DNA of 64,000 bases from Trichosphaerium sp. ATCC 40318 (taxonomy: Eukaryota; Discosea; Flabellinia; Trichosidae), in NCBI GenBank assembly GCA_038496445.1, contig JALMLS010000076.1:124001-188000 (forward strand). The letters run 5' to 3'. The translations under genes were made by a program, and so were the position numbers. The notes under the pieces were generated by a model that saw only the letters and a program-made list of their open reading frames with translations, was not told the origin of the DNA and made no database searches. Positions within the stretch are counted from its first letter, which is position 1; every line of letters starts with the position of its first letter. This document shows positions 47,934 through 60,769 of the stretch, piece after piece.

Positions 47934-50505
47934 ATGATGGGTCCTAGTTGGGACGCTTTGCCGTCATTGCTTCCAATAGTACTATCCATAGTACTTTTAT
48001 GTACGAACGAATTTTCTTTTTTGTACCAGCACAGTTCAAAGCTTATAAACGACTCTAGATGATACTGTTGGCGCAAATATAGTAGTACATACTCAAAACG
48101 AGACTGTTGTCATAAGTCCAGCAGCTATTGTACCGTACGTTCTTACAGAAAACGCCAATCTAAGAAATCGATAGTTTTAGAGGTGTAAAGGACCCTTTTC
48201 GTTCTTTTAACGGTACGGTCGTTTCAAGTGGAGCATTTTCTGGAAAGGTCGTTATGGTAACTGAAGAGGATGTGTGGCTATACAATGTTGAAGGTATTGC
48301 AAGGTACGTATCTTTACACCTTTTGACGTGATGATCAAAGAAAAAAAATGAACGTTGGGGACGAAAAAGAACGCCAAGCTTTGCCCACTGGCGGTTAAAT
48401 CGTTACAGTAGAATATTAGAATTAAATATGTTTTAACTTCAAAATCTGATTTTTTTCTGTTTGTTCCAAAACGGGCGTAGCAGTTCACTTTAAAATCATC
48501 AAATACATGTTATTTAACTACTACTGTATAGGCGTCGCCAAGGACAAGGTGCTACGGCAATTATAACATCTTCGGACGACTTTGTACCAGGATTTTCTTA
48601 TTTCAGCCATGGAGGCGTTGCTTCGGGTCGTGGAGCGGATATAAGGATTATAGGGATTGATTTATCTGGTCCTGACTATGATTTTGTTAAAAAGATTATT
48701 AGCGATAACGGTGGTAGTGTTAATATAACTATAAATCCAGATGTTAATCCATGGATACAAGTTATTTACAGTGTATCATTTCAAATATTTTATCAACTTT
48801 TTATACTCTCGTGGGCTATTGTTAATATTGGCATGGGATTCAGTAAGCTCTATAGTGCTAGGAAATTATTCCCTAGAAACTTCTCTAAAGCGCATATACC
48901 TTCGATAATACTATGTTTGGAAATATTAGGAAATTTCGGTACGTTGACAAGTGACAGATGTCATACATTTGATTTTTTTTGTGGATTTCTTCAAATTCCG
49001 GTAAAATCAGAAAACATCTATCCACAAAAAACCATTCTTGTTTCTGTTTATTCAAGGCTTATTTCAAAGTGCTTTTTATGTTGTTGGAGTCTTTTTTTTT
49101 TTCCTGTTGAAAAAATAATCTTTTGGTTTTTTTTCTTTGCTTCTCTTGTACTTATTTGGTTTGTTGTGTAGCACGCATTATAGCAAATATTGATCCTCTT
49201 CAGAGCAAATTTGTATATTCATCGCGCATAGGAAACTTGGTAGCTACATTACCTACACCTTTTAGTATTGCGAGCTTTATGCTATTGACACATGAGTGGT
49301 ACAAAAAAATTTCAGCGCAAAAAATCTACTCAAACTTTAAGTTTCTTTGTACCACCTGCAAAAAATACCAATTGTTAATGTCGCACTACATATGAGTAAT
49401 TTATATAGTGGTACAGGCCAAAACGAGAGTAACAACTTGAAGGATTTGGCCCATAGAGTTGAAAACTCATTTTGTTTTTTGCTCGTTTTTTTTTTGTTTA
49501 CCCTCAACCAGTTCCCTTATTTCTCCTTTTTAGGCATGTAATGCTATCTGCTACAGTGCGAGTAAATAGAGCACTTGCAAAGCTTCGTTGGTTATTCATA
49601 CTGCTGTCTATACTTGCTTTTGCTTTCGAGTTGACAATGTCAATTTGGAAGTACACAACGAGTATACAAGGTGCATACATTGTACAAGCAGCAGCTTATA
49701 TGTGTGTATTCTTTATACTAGCAGTATTCTACTATGTAACAGGGTACCGTGTTCTAAGTGCGCTTTCAAAACTAGATAACAAGACAGACGCCACTAACCC
49801 TGTAAAATGGGTACGGTTTTTTTTAGTTTTATTCTCCAATGATTTTGAGCGTTCGGAGGACCACCTTTACAAAATTAAACTATCGAAATGATTTGATTTT
49901 AATACTACAATAATACCTGCCAATTATGAGTCCAGCCTTCTTTTTATACTGTAGTGTTTTAATCCCAAGTTTTTTTTGACGTGTTTTTTCATTTCGTTTC
50001 GAAACATTTTTTTATCTTTGTTTACAGAATCTCACTTTGGCTGTAGATTACTATAAGAGCAATTATTGGAGCTTGTTGTTTATTTGTATTTTTTATAAAT
50101 AGCATATGCGCAGCAACAGGACTATTATTAAGTCCTTTATCGCATGTTATTGTTATTTGGAATTTTCAGATATCAATGAGCCTTGCTTCATCTATAATGA
50201 TCCATACAATGTTTGCAGAGACAGGTATAATCGGAAGACATGTGCAACCACGTGACACTTCTGCTGCCGGAAAAGAAACAAATATCGCATCAAGCGGAGT
50301 GAACGGATTCAGTGAGAGTAGCACAAGTAGTAGTTGTCGCAGTGTTGAGGAAGACTCATCGTCACGTTCAGCTATTTCAATAGAACTACCAGAACTTATA
50401 TTACCTGTTAATGCACATCAAGTCATTACAGTTAAAAAAGAGGGTAGTGAAGATGCAGAAAATCCAGAGACATCACTTAGTGATATGATAAGCAGGTCGG
50501 AATGA
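47934..50505 (+). CDS. PA-like ectodomain seven-span receptor-like protein (paralogue C)
   Basis: ATG 47934 gives a signal peptide (LPSLLPIVLSIVLL), joined over a GTACGAA intron to YDTVGANIVVHTQNETVVIS. The PA-like core is FSGKVVMVTEEDVWLYNVEG, then RRQGQGATAIITSSDDF and PGFSYFSHGGVASGRGADIR. INPDVNPW precedes span 1 (IFYQLFILSWAIVNIGMG). IPSIILCLEILGNF follows, then IDPLQSKFVYSSRIGNLVAT and PFSIASFMLLTHEWY, a segment clearly shared with paralogue D. Later spans include LRWLFILLSILAFAFELTM and AAAYMCVFFILAVFYYVTG. The cytoplasmic tail is long and Ser-rich (SSTSSSCRSVEEDSSSRS) and ends DMISRSE-stop. The tail resembles receptor tails that carry phosphorylation sites. Exons in 49.0-50.2 kb are approximate. 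Confidence 0.65.
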
Positions 50506-50793
50506 TAAAACGAAAAAACGAGAAAAAAAAAGGAAAAAAGATTAGTTGTTTGTTGGCAATTTTTTGCTTGCACATTGTAATTTTGTACATAAGTAATAAT
50601 AGACATCGTAATTGGTATGTCGTGGTGTGTGATCTCATAATAATAAACATTTGATTCCCAAGCATAGAGCTCTTAACTGTGGAGTTGACTCAGAATATCA
50701 ATAAAAAACTTAACAAAAATCGCGAACTACATGCTCATGGTGATTACCAAAAACGACGTCTTGCTGTTTTCATACTTTTTTTTGGTGTTTATT

Positions 50794-53212
50794 TTACAAG
50801 TACATGAATATCAACATTAATGGTAACAAGATATTTATAAAACATGCACGTATCATAGTATAAGAGGAACATCTTTTAGTAGCAAAAGTGAGTATTTGAA
50901 ACTTGTTGTACGAAGTAGATTTAGTTGAAGAGACGCATTGATTTTCTGATGTTACAATCTTTGGTAAGACTGTTCGGCACCTATTCAACTGTTTTACAGT
51001 CACAAGGGCTTCCTAAATAATGAAATTTAACTCAACACAACAATGAGCATAAAAAACGCTGGAGACAAATCTTAGTGGCTCCAAAAATGGCAGTTTCATG
51101 TTTAAATCCACTAACATAAAAATGGTCTCGGTTTTACCGTGTCCTTTTTGTACATACCTCTATGTTTTTTATATCTATGCTATAACTTCCAGATATACAT
51201 CCTTCTACTTGAATAAGTACAGTACTGTTTTTAAACTCGAGTATTGTATCATCAAAAGTTGCATTTCCTATTTTTTTATCAATAATTTCGAGGAATAAAA
51301 AAAATCCTCCACGTGTAGTCCATTTACATACCCAAAACAATTAAATTACCGCTTATCTGAATATCAGATCTTCCTGGTTCATAGGTACCTAAGAGAAAAG
51401 TAAAAATAAATCAGCTCAGGCGTGTATCAGTCGAATGTCACTAAATGTATTTTTACCTATTATAACGACATCTTTTGAAGGTTCTGTTGGAACTACTGTT
51501 GGCTCAAGTGTTGGAAGTGATGATGGAGAAATTGTTGTTGGTATTGAAGTAGGTGATGATGTCGGTTTATATGTAACAGTTGGTGGCGTTGGTTCTGACA
51601 ACTCAATCTCACAGATTGCTTTCAAAGGCAACGTTATTCCTTGTCCGACATTTGTACAAAAAAAATCAGCCCAATGGTCTATGAAACTACAGCAGATAAG
51701 TACGTCGTACACACAAAAAAAGAAAATAATTATAAATACTATGTTTAGGTTGGCCACAAATTAAAAAAGTCAACAGAGCAACAAGCACAACACAGAAACT
51801 TGTTTTCTCAAGGTATGAAAAAAACACAGTTTAAGTCTTTTCTCTTGTTGTATATCTCAGCATCTGATTGTATTTAGAAAACACACTGCATATTCAAAAA
51901 CAACTTAGGGTAATCTGAGGATGGAGAGTTGAAGCAGCCAACAAAGAACAAATGCGAATTTAATAAGAAAAAAAAAAAGACAGTAGCAAGATGTACGCAC
52001 ATAACAACACAATCCTCCGACATGTTGCCTATTAGATTACCTTCTGGTTCTTGTATAGACCACGGGAAAACATGAAAGCTTTTACCAAACTCAAAGGGCT
52101 CGCCAGTTACTGCCTATTCAGCAATAAGTATGCCAACCAATAAACTAAAGGAGTTACCCACTGAAAAGCGAGGTGGTCTCCAAACCCGCTTGAAAGTCCA
52201 ATCCAATGTACTGCGTTTTCAATATCTTTGGTCATATTAATCAAAAGCGCATTCTCGTTATATGAATTGATAGTGGCAAGGTATCCACCGCGCTGCATGC
52301 AAAGACCTAAACAAAAAGAAGTGTTGGCTTTTTTTACCAATAATCCAAAAAACCCAACTTTCACCCTTCATGGTGACGCACCTTGTGCCTCAGTCCAAGT
52401 AATATTCTCCTCGGGTAGCACAATATAACAGTGATCTAAACACCTTTTGTCAACAACTAATAATGGCTTTATGGTGTTATATCACGTGATTTTCCGAAAA
52501 TTATTTTATTTAACACCAGTACGTACCGTCAATTGCGCCAATAGAATCATTCGACTCACAATTAAACACTTGAGTATCAGGTATACAAGGCTTAAATACC
52601 GGAGATGATTGCATTATTGGTCGTTCACATACATAGCTATTAGAACGCGTACGATTACTGGTAATTGACTAAGTTACAAGTTAGCGATGCAACAAAGTTG
52701 CTACTTTTTAATTATGAAAAGTCTTGCTACATACGCCTTGTTTAAATGTTGGGTATCCACGGAACCCCATAGAATGTGCAACATCATCTCTAAGCAACGC
52801 ATCTAATACAATATCACCATTATACCAATATAGTACTGAATCTCGTTCGGTAATGTTTAAATGCAAGTCAATCTATTAAAAAAAATGAGCTATCACGTGT
52901 AACTACAAAATATCTTTTTTTTTTTTTTGAACGTTTTGTTAACACAAACTGCGTACAGCAAAAGTAGATATAACTGCGCTCTCGAGTAGACTATTGATAA
53001 CAAGATTTTGACCTATTTAGTGAAATAACGTTAAAACAAAACCTTTCGGCATAACTTTCCGAACCATTAGGGCAAACACCATATGATGAATCATAATAAA
53101 CATCGTAAATGCTATCATCCCAATAACAAGATCGTTGTATTGATCCACCAAGAGCAGAGCGCAACAGTAGAAAAAATAAACATGTATATAAATACACTGC
53201 AAAGTTTTTCAT
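50794..53212 (-). CDS. Membrane-tethered C-type lectin domain protein
   Basis: ATG 53212 gives a signal peptide (MKNFAVYLYTCLFFLLLRSA). A Cys-containing N-terminal region (SCYWDDSIYDVYYDSSYGVC; SYVCERPIMQSSPVF) precedes the C-type lectin fold: DHCYIVLPEENITWTEAQ, CMQRGGYLATINSYNENALL, AVHWIGLSSGFGDHLAFQW, VTGEPFEFGK, FPWSIQEPEGN with DCV after it. A Pro/Thr/Ser linker (PTSSPTSIPTTISPSSLPTL) and a beta-rich region (GCISGSYSIDIKNIE) follow. The end is hydrophobic with almost no cytoplasmic tail (ACFINILLPLMLIFMYL-stop), so a GPI anchor or membrane tether is likely. The usual Ca2+-binding EPN/QPD triplet is not obvious: EPEGN sits where it would be. Sugar binding is therefore uncertain. Confidence 0.65.
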
Positions 53213-53527
53213 GAGCAGCTAACGGCCAACAAATCACGTGGTTAAAAAAAAAACACAAAAACAATCAAACACAGTCATGACAAAAAAAAATTCGGGCAAA
53301 CTCAATCCCGCAACATTTCGAGCTCTTACTGTACTGTGCACTTCTAAAAATACTGTGAATGGGCGTTACATTGTTTTATTAATCCACTACAATAAGATAA
53401 AATTGTTGAGGGTACAAACTCTATGCGTTATTACGTAAACTTCCGATCAGCATCCATTCCATCTTCAAGAAAAAAACTTAGAAAAAAAACAAAATAGTTT
53501 GGTTTTTTAACTCAAAAGATAGTTCAA
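53213..53527. other. Intergenic
   Basis: No gene seen. ATCACGTGG at about 53233 lies just upstream of the lectin gene start, a plausible regulatory site. Confidence 0.4.
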
Positions 53528-56160
53528 TTAATGACGTACAAGACGAGCTGGTGATAGTAATTTACAGTAGTACATTCCAGCAAAAGATGAAAGTGGAAAA
53601 TCGACTGATGTGTGGAGTGCAGGTGCTTGAACATTGTATGTAGTAGAATTTGCCTTGAAAAAAAAATTATATTCTTGCCTCAACCTTGTACGTACCTTTT
53701 CGAATACGACGCTCGCAACTGTCCAAGTTAAACCACTAGAATCTTGTATATCTTCCAAGAAGTTAATCCTTTTACCATACTTGTGATACCTACAACTAAC
53801 ATCAGAAACAACAAATGTCTCAGTGGGCTTATCAAAAAAAAAAAAAACTTCATTCTCTGTTTCCATCAAACGCTTGTTGTTGCTTGAACATGAAGTAAAC
53901 ATGGGGCGCAAACATAACTCTCCAAGAATGGTAAACTGAAAATTTGATAACGTTTATGAAGGGCTATTCCTGGAAAAAAAATGTAATGTTCGTTCACTTT
54001 TTTGTACCTTGACAATTGAACGTCTGTCATCATATTTTGAGCAAGTTTGAAAGCTTCAATATTAATGTCTTTACAAGACTGTTGTTGTTGATGTTCAAAA
54101 TGACCAACAACGTCAAGGACAGCCTCCTGTGACTTTGACTTACAGAACGTTGCAGCAGCTGACTCTGGATGTGTTGAAATATCAATAGGATTGAACTCGT
54201 ATGAGTTAAACGAAGGTGTATTAATATTATACTAAAACATAATACTCAGTCAGATATAAGAAATATACACACCAATAAGAAAAATAAAAGTTAGCGCTTA
54301 TAGCACTAAAATGCGTTGAGAAATTGAAGTACCAAGAGAAACTTCATGGTAAGATTTTTTCCAAAAAAAAAAGCTTCTCTTCTTGTACAAATGTCTATCT
54401 AATCAACAAAACATATATTTTGGAAAAAAGCGAATGTAGATGTATTGATATAACAAATAATTCCAAAAAAGAAACGGCAACAAGCCAAGGGAGAAAGAAA
54501 AAAAAAAGAGGAAAAATTACGAAAATAAAAATAATAATAAACAAAACGTACAGTTCCTTGGTATTGTCCTTTTGTGATTTCTGGCTTAGATAGTTCAAAG
54601 CTAACTATGTTTGATATATCTTGTTGCCCAACAATGAATTTTCCAGGTTTATCAGAACGTATATGAGCACGTTGTGCTTTAACACACCTAGAGAAGAAAA
54701 AAGTAAGACAAAAAATTGTAGTTGTAAACAAAGAAGTAATAAAAAGTTCGCTCAATGGCTTGTTGGTACCAACTGTTGTCTTGAATTTCTAAAGCTTTCC
54801 AAAAAGGTGTTATGTACTGGATCGCATTATTATAACCTTCCATTAGATTATTGAGAGCCTGTAAGTTTGTCAGTATTAATAATTCGTAAAAAAATTAACT
54901 GTTCGTACTGTTTCATTGTTGAATAACTGCACTCTTATAAAATCACCTGCAACACCTGCAATGAGTATATGTGCCTCCTTTGTTGTTAAATAAGAATCAA
55001 TATCACCAACAATAATAGTAGCTCCTACAAAAAGCATAAACAATTAGAAGTCCAAACAACCAATTACAAAAATGTAAAAGCTGCAAGTCAAAACTCTTTG
55101 CAGGATAGTACTGTTTTGAAGAAAATAACATTCCGTATATGCACCACGTGTAGTGATATGCTTACCTGATATTTGAGAGTTATCAACGCCTGAAATCATA
55201 ACAACTGGTTTGTTCTTTATCGCATCTTTGAGACCAACACGAGGTACAATAATCTCTTTTAATTGTCTCAAATTATATCCAACACGTGTCATTGTAACCA
55301 TCCCATCAAGCTCGCCAGCAATATGGATAACCTAAGGAACATTTAAAAACGATTCACGAGTCTCAAAAGTCGTCAGTAAGACCAAAAATGAGCGAGACTT
55401 GTTAGGACAAAAAAACAAAAGGAAAAATTTTTCCTCAAAAAAATGCAAAGAAGTGGATTTAGCGTACTGGCGTTGAAAAATTGACGATAGACCTTGGCCC
55501 TGTCTTTAATAGGTATGAAGCAAATAGAATCAAGCCAGCATAGTCGTCTTGGATGATCTGGAAATCGTTAGAAAAAACAGACAAAAAACCCGCCATGCTA
55601 ACGAATAGTATAGTTTCCCGCTAAATTATTACGTACAGTGGCTGCTGCTACACCACCTAAAGCATGACCAGACAAGAATACATCTGAGTGTTGAATGGAC
55701 TCAAAGCCACGTTCGCTCACCTAGATAACGAATTAGCGCGATTAAAACATTAATGGTACGGATTAAAACACATACAGTAGTGATAATGTTGTCTATTTGA
55801 AATTGTACTTCTGTTGGGATTGGATAACCACCCAAGCAATTTGTGATACCCACCTGAGCGTTTATAAGCGTTTTTAGGTCATTTTTTGTAATCTCTACTG
55901 TACCCACAGTCTGATATTCGGCATCGCGGTTTGCAAAGCTTTTGCGAGAAGGTCATAGCTAGACGGCATGAAATTGTCATCTTATAAAATGTTAGCAGGG
56001 AAATCTTTTTTCCACCTTTGCACAAAACCGCACTTTGAACGATTACTAATAGTTTTTGAGGTCCATTACTAGATTCAAGAGGTTTTACAATTTCTGGCTG
56101 ACCCAATACTACAACGTAAAACAGGCACGCAAAAACCAGTACAACGTGGTGCATTATCAT
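53528..56160 (-). CDS. Secreted alpha/beta-hydrolase-fold protein, predicted catalytically dead
   Basis: ATG 56160 gives a signal peptide (MIMHHVVLVFACLFYVVVLG). The exons chain: KLLVIVQ joined to NDNFMPSSYDLLAKALQTAM, PNIRLW, then VGITNCLGGYPIPTE. HSDVFLSGHALGGVAAAT follows; this is the nucleophile elbow, but the serine of G-H-S-L-G-G is alanine. VIHIAGELDGM keeps the acid residue. KPVVMISGVDNSQISG sits where the family has G-x-N-H-x-Q-F, so the catalytic histidine is also missing. The C-terminal half (ITPFWKALEIQDNSWYQQAI, GKFIVGQQDISNIVSFELSK, LTWTVASVVFEK, FAGMYYCKLLSPARLVRH-stop) is of unknown fold. The secreted, inactive fold suggests a binding or structural role. Confidence 0.65.
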
Positions 56161-57738
56161 GCTTTCCGGTTAAAAGAATAATTCAATGGAACGTTCAAGG
56201 TCATCCGGACTAATAGCCCAGAAAAGCCAGTAGGTGATGTGAAAGTGATACATTAGATGTAGCGTAGTTATTTAACGCAAAGATAAACGAAAAGAGAGGA
56301 ATACTAGTTGAGCACGTAACAGATTTAAGGAAAATGTGTACGCAAATATTTGTTTACACGTCAGTGTTCATTTTTTAATTACTACGACGTTATCGCGTCA
56401 CCGGCCAAACAAAATAAAAACAATATTTTTAGAAAATTTGTTACGACCCAATTGAAAAAAATACACTTCGTATCGCGTTTAGCGTACAAGACAATGTTTT
56501 GACTATGTGTTAAGTTGGGGGTTTTTTCAATTTTTTTTTGTTAATGTAATTACGAGCCTTGAAAATGATTTGTTTCGCGTGGTTTTTTGGTACAGACAAC
56601 GTAAAAAAATGTTTTAAAATTCATTTAAAAAAAGTGCAACAAAACCGAATTGGTAACTTCTATGTTCCGTTAGTCTGACTTTGCTGAACATAACCTTCAC
56701 GTTCAATTATAATGTTTGGGTTGTGCGTATTGTAGAAACTTCTGTGAAGGGTATACTGTGGCGTTAACTTGAGGAATTCATTACAAGAGGGCTGTCTATT
56801 TGATACACCAAACAAGGCTATCAATAGAGTTTTAAACGGTTCCCACGTGACATTTCAAAAAAAGAGTAAAAACTCTGTAACAGTTTACAGTTTTGCTAGG
56901 TGTAGTTATACATTGCGACATAATAGCGTACTTTGGTTGTATAGAAAACCTAGTACGATAACGTCTACCTATGAGCCATTTTTGGATTTCTTTTGTGGTA
57001 TTTTAAAGCAACGACATACAAACCTCAAATACATCCGGGATCTATCACAGCGCCTTTCCGAGTTAACATCTATCTTGTGTATGTTGTTTAAAAAAATACG
57101 GAAGGTCAAAATGTACAACAAGGTTTATCAGAAAATCAGGCTTGTTGTGGTATTTTCTGTATTGTATGTATTTTAAGATACGTAAAACACATTTAAGAGA
57201 TACTATAACACTATGTTTGTGTGAAATTTCGTGCCGAAAAGAATATTACGAATATTCGAAGTCTGACTCCGACATCCACGCCATTTTTACACACACAAAT
57301 AAGGTACTACTTTTGGAACACATAAAAATGTTATACATTGCGTTAACACTCTCAAACATTAAGGAAAAAAAAGTAATGGCTAAAAAAAAAATTTGGTTGG
57401 ATTTTTCGTTAATGAAGGTATTTTGTTCAAAAAAGAAATATAGGCCAACGAAATAACAAATAGACCTAACTGATACGTATATACGTAAAACAGTGTGGTC
57501 TCCTCTTAACCTTATTTAGTAAGGCACGAGTTTATTATTTTGGTGCGAAGGATGCACAATCCTTGAAGTCAACCCCCTCTGGCTTTTTTTTTCTCCTCTA
57601 CTAAGAAAACTCTTATCAGTGTATAAGTTTGAAATATCGCGCAGTTTATTGTGTCCTAAATTTGTCAAACTGCACTTAGTTTAGTGTTCTCTTTTTTCGT
57701 AGTACATTTTTAGACATAATTTCAAAACACAACAAGCA
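56161..57738. other. 1.6-kb stretch, one open region of unknown nature
   Basis: From 56745 to 57456 there are two long overlapping plus-strand frames. One is open to 57176 (VLNGSHVTFQKKSKNSVTVY, KQRHTNLKYIRDLSQRLSEL) and the next runs from 57142 to 57456 (KTHLRDTITLCLCEISCRKE). Neither starts with ATG, and they are out of phase. It could be a decayed gene or chance in AT-rich DNA. Promoter elements of the flanking genes must also lie here. Confidence 0.3.
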
Positions 57739-60700
57739 ATGCAACTACTCAGCACTACGCTAGTACTTGCTATACTATTAGTTACCGTATCTCATGCGGT
57801 AAAGTTTCAAAACGCTGCTCTTAACAGCGAACTAGCAAACTTTGTACATTACCCCCATAAAACTATTACAGAACACTATGACGTCGTAAAGGTACACAAA
57901 GTTCTTTACTTGCGCTTCCGTAATATTTTTAACCTTTTACACCAAACAAACGCATAAAAGCGTTCTATAAAACTTTTTCGCATCTTTGTGACAGAGTTGC
58001 GCGTTTTAATTTCCTATTATCCGAACTTCCTTCTACTCTATCGCAACACGCTCAAAGTAGTCGTAAAGTCGTTCTTCTAGCCCAGTTCATCAACTTATCG
58101 ACTTTAGACTGGCCCTGGTGCTTCTTTCCCTTTCACATCTCGCCCTCGATTTCCAGATGATGGAGAACTTGACTACTTTCCAATGCGTGGTTACGGTAGA
58201 AACGGTGCCGCTCTTGTCGATTTTGACGGAGATGGTGATTTGGACGTCTACTTGACAAACGCGTTCGGACACGAAAACAAACTTTACATCAACTTGCTCA
58301 AAGAGGTACGCAACACAATAACAACCAAAATACAGAAAAAATAGCTATTTTTTGGCCTTTTAGCCTTTTTTGTAGAGTTGTAGTGTTGTAAATTGGTAAC
58401 TAATTCTCCTTTTCTAGTGTGGTACAATGGACTTTGTAGACGTAACATCAGAGATGTGCGCAGATTTACAAGAACATGACTCAGCTGCTGTTTGCTTCGG
58501 AGATTTCGATAATGACGGTTTGGATGATATTGTCGTAATGGGACACGATTCTACTATTGAATCTGGTATCCGAGTCTTACAGTGCGTAAAAAGTTTTCTG
58601 ATTTTTACCTTTTTTCTCCGCCTTTCTCCTTTCGTAAATTAAAAAAACTTTTTCCGCTTATATTGTCTTTTCTAGTGGTAAGAAGAGAGCTGGTAACGGT
58701 AAACGAATGAGAAAAGGTGATTGTAGATTCCAACTAAAATCAACCTTCGAAGATATCTCTGTATCTTCCGGTATTCTCCATGATGGTTACGAGAAGTACT
58801 CTCCTTCCTCATGTACTATCGCTGATTTCAACTCTGATGGTAAACTCGACCTCTTCGCCACTACAACATGGACAGATATGACCGACGGTTCTCTTATCTT
58901 CAACTACGAAGAAGAGAGACTAACACACAACATGCTTTTTATGCAATCTGATACTCCTTTGGTTTTTACCGAAGAAGCTGAAGTTCTCGGTCTACAAGCA
59001 CAAGAACTCATCGGAATTACATGGGCTGCTGGTGCCGCTGATTACGATGGTGATGGTGACGTTGATCTATTCGCTGTTGAAGATCAAGCTGCTTCTTTCA
59101 ACACACAACAAAGCGAAGAGTTCGGTATTGATAGAGGATACGTCCGTATCTTTAAAAACAGACTCGTCGAAGACGGTGCTCTCTCTTTTGAAGACGTAAC
59201 ACTCGAAAACAATATCCCACCTGCTGATTACATGTCCATCTCCTTCGGAGACATGAACTGTGATGGTACGTAACTCTACAACAAACAATCTTGTTTAAGA
59301 AAGAAAAAATTTTCTTCCCTTTCTTTTTTAAGTCCTTGGACTTTTTTCCTTTTTCAGATTTTTTCTTTTCTCTTTTTTTTTGGAAATAAGTTACTGATTT
59401 CGTTCTCTTACTTACCTTTTTCTCTTTAGCTAATATCGATTACTTCTCTGCCACCTTCGGTGACTACACCCAAGTCGACAACGTACCAGCATTCGCTCCG
59501 TACACACAACCAAAGGAAACATCTCGCTGGAGATACTGGAACGGAACCCACTTTATTGACTCATACGACTCAACTCCTAAAATCGGTGGTCTTATCTCTA
59601 CTCCTTTCGGTTGGGGATCAACAGTAGTCGATTACGATAACGATTTCGATCACGATATTATCTTCCACGGTGGTCTCCACACTGGTCGTTTTGTTGATTT
59701 GAACCCTGGTGCTATTTACCAGAATCAAGGATGCAAAGGCGGTAGAAACAGATTCAACATTCTCTTCGAGCGTGATGCTGAAGCATACCAACATGTTGAA
59801 GCAATCGGTAATCCTTTCATCTACAATATGATCAACAGTGTCCTCGCTGGTGATATGGACGGTGATGGTTTCAACGACATCGTATTGACATCTAGCTTCG
59901 CTAGACCAGAGAATACAACTTATTCCGTGTACGCTGATGACCTCGGTGTCGGTAACGGAAGTGACCGTTTCCCAATCGCAAACTACACCGGTTCTGCTTT
60001 CAACGTAGATTACGGTAAATGGCAAAACTGGACACCACTTGACCCTCTTGACCCTGATCCACAAGAATTCTTCTGGAACGGTATTGAAGAAATCCCAGAA
60101 GGTCGTGTATTCCTCCTTAGAAACGACGGAGACGTCTCACACAGTAAGTTACTCGAAACCTTTTTTTTTTTTTGAATTCTGCGGAAACTTTTTTTTGTTT
60201 TTGATTTCCTTTGACTTACTCTTTTCTCTTTAGAGGGTAACTCTATTCATATAACTGCTCTCGGTACCGGTGCTATTCTACCACATGGTGTCGTTAACAG
60301 AAACGGAATTGGCGCTTCTTTCGTCTTGAAACCGAGAAAGAACAAGAACAAGCTTAAGAGATTCTCTACAATCAACCCAATAGTTGGTGGATCAGGTTAC
60401 GCTGGTCAAGAGTCTCTAGCTAAGACTGTTGGTATCAAGAACGCCGAATACGCTGACATTGAGATGCGTTGGCCTACACCTACAGGTGTATTGATAAACG
60501 AGGTTAAATGCGTCAAACAAGGGACTAAGATCATCTTCCCTGAAATACCTTGTGATATTACTCATAACGTATGTCCTTACGGAGAACCTTTGGCTGGATT
60601 CAGAGGATTCACTAAATGCGTAAGAACCAACTTGAGAAAATTGAGAAGATACCACGAAATCACTGCTCAACAACAAGCTAAGTTGTACGCTGGTATGTGC

Positions 60701-60769
60701 CATGCTTTCATGGATAGACATCATCTCAATGACGCAGATACTCACTGCCCTCCAATCACTTGCGCTTAA
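57739..60769 (+). CDS. Secreted FG-GAP/VCBS repeat protein with ASPIC/UnbV domain, CRTAC1-like
   Basis: ATG 57739 gives a signal peptide (MQLLSTTLVLAILLVTVSHA). FG-GAP-type repeats carry Ca2+-binding loops: VDFDGDGDLDVYLTNAFG, FGDFDNDGLDDIVVMGHD, IADFNSDGKLDLFATTTW, AADYDGDGDVDLFAVEDQ, VDYDNDFDHDIIFHGGLH, AGDMDGDGFNDIVLTSSF. The C-terminal part has NRNGIGASFVLKP, GGSGYAGQESLAKTVGIK and ADIEMRWPTPTG, an ASPIC/UnbV domain as in CRTAC1. A Cys-containing tail ends CPPITCA-stop. Introns are short and T-rich. Codon use is visibly biased towards C-ending codons (TTC, AAC, GAC, CTC) compared with its neighbours, suggesting high expression. Probably an extracellular Ca2+-binding beta-propeller. Confidence 0.88.

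Noticed and set aside
35257-50505. Signal-peptide-peptidase-like (SPPL) proteases, which also combine a PA domain with many spans
   Set aside because: No YD or GxGD catalytic motifs are visible in the membrane segments of paralogues A-C.
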